Below, one piece after another: positions 42,220-42,361 of a stretch of DNA of 42,361 bases. The stretch spans positions 1 through 42,361 of the forward strand of contig JAFYRX010000036.1 of NCBI GenBank assembly GCA_017546725.1, in the 5' to 3' direction. Origin of the DNA: Alistipes sp. (GTDB lineage: Bacteria; Bacteroidota; Bacteroidia; Bacteroidales; Rikenellaceae). Made by a program: the position numbers and the translations under genes. A model generated the notes under the pieces. It saw only the letters and a list, made by a program, of their open reading frames with translations. It ran no database searches and was not told the DNA's origin. Positions within the stretch are counted from its first letter, which is position 1; each line of letters starts with the position of its first letter.

Positions 42220-42361
42220 TTAATACTCCAACTTTGCCAAACGCTGGTAAGAGTTGTAACGCCACTTTGCATTCTCCTCTGCAGCCTGGAACAACTCCTC
42301 GGCCTCAGCAGGGAATGACTTCTGGAGCGAAGTATAACGTACCTCCTTCATCAAGAAGTCG
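42220..42361 (-). CDS. nifJ: pyruvate:ferredoxin (flavodoxin) oxidoreductase, C-terminal end only
   Basis: The last 46 codons and stop of a leftward gene that starts beyond the right edge. The readable end, ...SLQKSFPAEAEELF then EENAKWRYNSYQRLAKLEY, matches the C terminus of NifJ-type PFOR. This roughly 1,180-residue enzyme oxidises pyruvate to acetyl-CoA with ferredoxin reduction in anaerobes. Only this tail supports the call, so the length and domains cannot be checked. Confidence 0.8.
   Translation of the reverse strand, partial: DFLMKEVRYTSLQKSFPAEAEELFQAAEENAKWRYNSYQRLAKLEY

Noticed and set aside
1-42361. Phage, integrase, transposase, restriction or CRISPR systems
   Set aside because: No protein with such motifs and no regularly spaced repeats were found on either strand.

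Overview
This window reads as chromosomal DNA of an anaerobic member of the Bacteroidales. The promoters match the Bacteroidetes consensus (TTG, about 20 bases, TAnnTTTG) rather than a proteobacterial one. The gene content also fits: the methylmalonyl-CoA (propionate) route, pyruvate:ferredoxin oxidoreductase, a SusC-like TonB receptor, PL29-N/DUF4988 lipoproteins, a zinc-less class III sirtuin, and an FtsK-LolA pair. An Alistipes/Rikenellaceae-like genome is a guess from general resemblance only. Most of the window is ordinary core genome.

Layout. 1-3331: methylmalonyl-CoA genes in divergent operons (mce-mmdA leftward; a thioredoxin-fold protein and meaB rightward). 3476-4924: a beta-eliminating lyase of the tryptophanase/tyrosine phenol-lyase family. 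4969-9343: a leftward operon of SPFH protein, Arc-like ribbon-helix-helix protein, four small membrane proteins (two of them tandem paralogues), sirtuin and an L,D-transpeptidase-like protein. 9538-11142: two tandem endonuclease/exonuclease/phosphatase-fold lipoproteins. 11336-11830: two tRNA-Pro genes, then a near-perfect 106-bp duplication of the second tRNA's 3' end and terminator. 11829-16981: membrane protein, DUF2089 regulator, TPR protein and gyrA, all leftward. 17527-20163: a large, partly AT-rich surface lipoprotein that looks mosaic.

20373-30959 is a long leftward run of housekeeping genes: plsC, parE, parC, aroK, murI, ftsK, lolA-like. It joins chromosome decatenation and segregation with cell-wall and lipid synthesis. 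31199-31930 is a metallo-beta-lactamase-fold hydrolase. 32018-33638 holds an ECF sigma factor with its membrane partner, and a divergent membrane protein. The two directions are served by two mirror-image copies of the same ECF-type promoter. 33701-38084 (leftward) looks like a metal-handling operon: PqqD-like protein, Cys/His-rich exported protein, TonB receptor with a conserved-looking Cys-Cys plug motif, HMA-domain protein, and a third endonuclease-fold lipoprotein. 38168-42066 (rightward) has recQ, a DEDDy 3'-5' exonuclease and an RlmI-type methyltransferase. The right edge cuts the 3' end of nifJ.

The items most worth following up are the divergent ECF promoters, the mosaic lipoprotein with an inverted repeat over its start codon, the metal operon, the tRNA-linked duplication, and the lyase whose active-site residues match neither textbook tryptophanase nor tyrosine phenol-lyase exactly. 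No CRISPR array, transposase, integrase or phage gene was seen.
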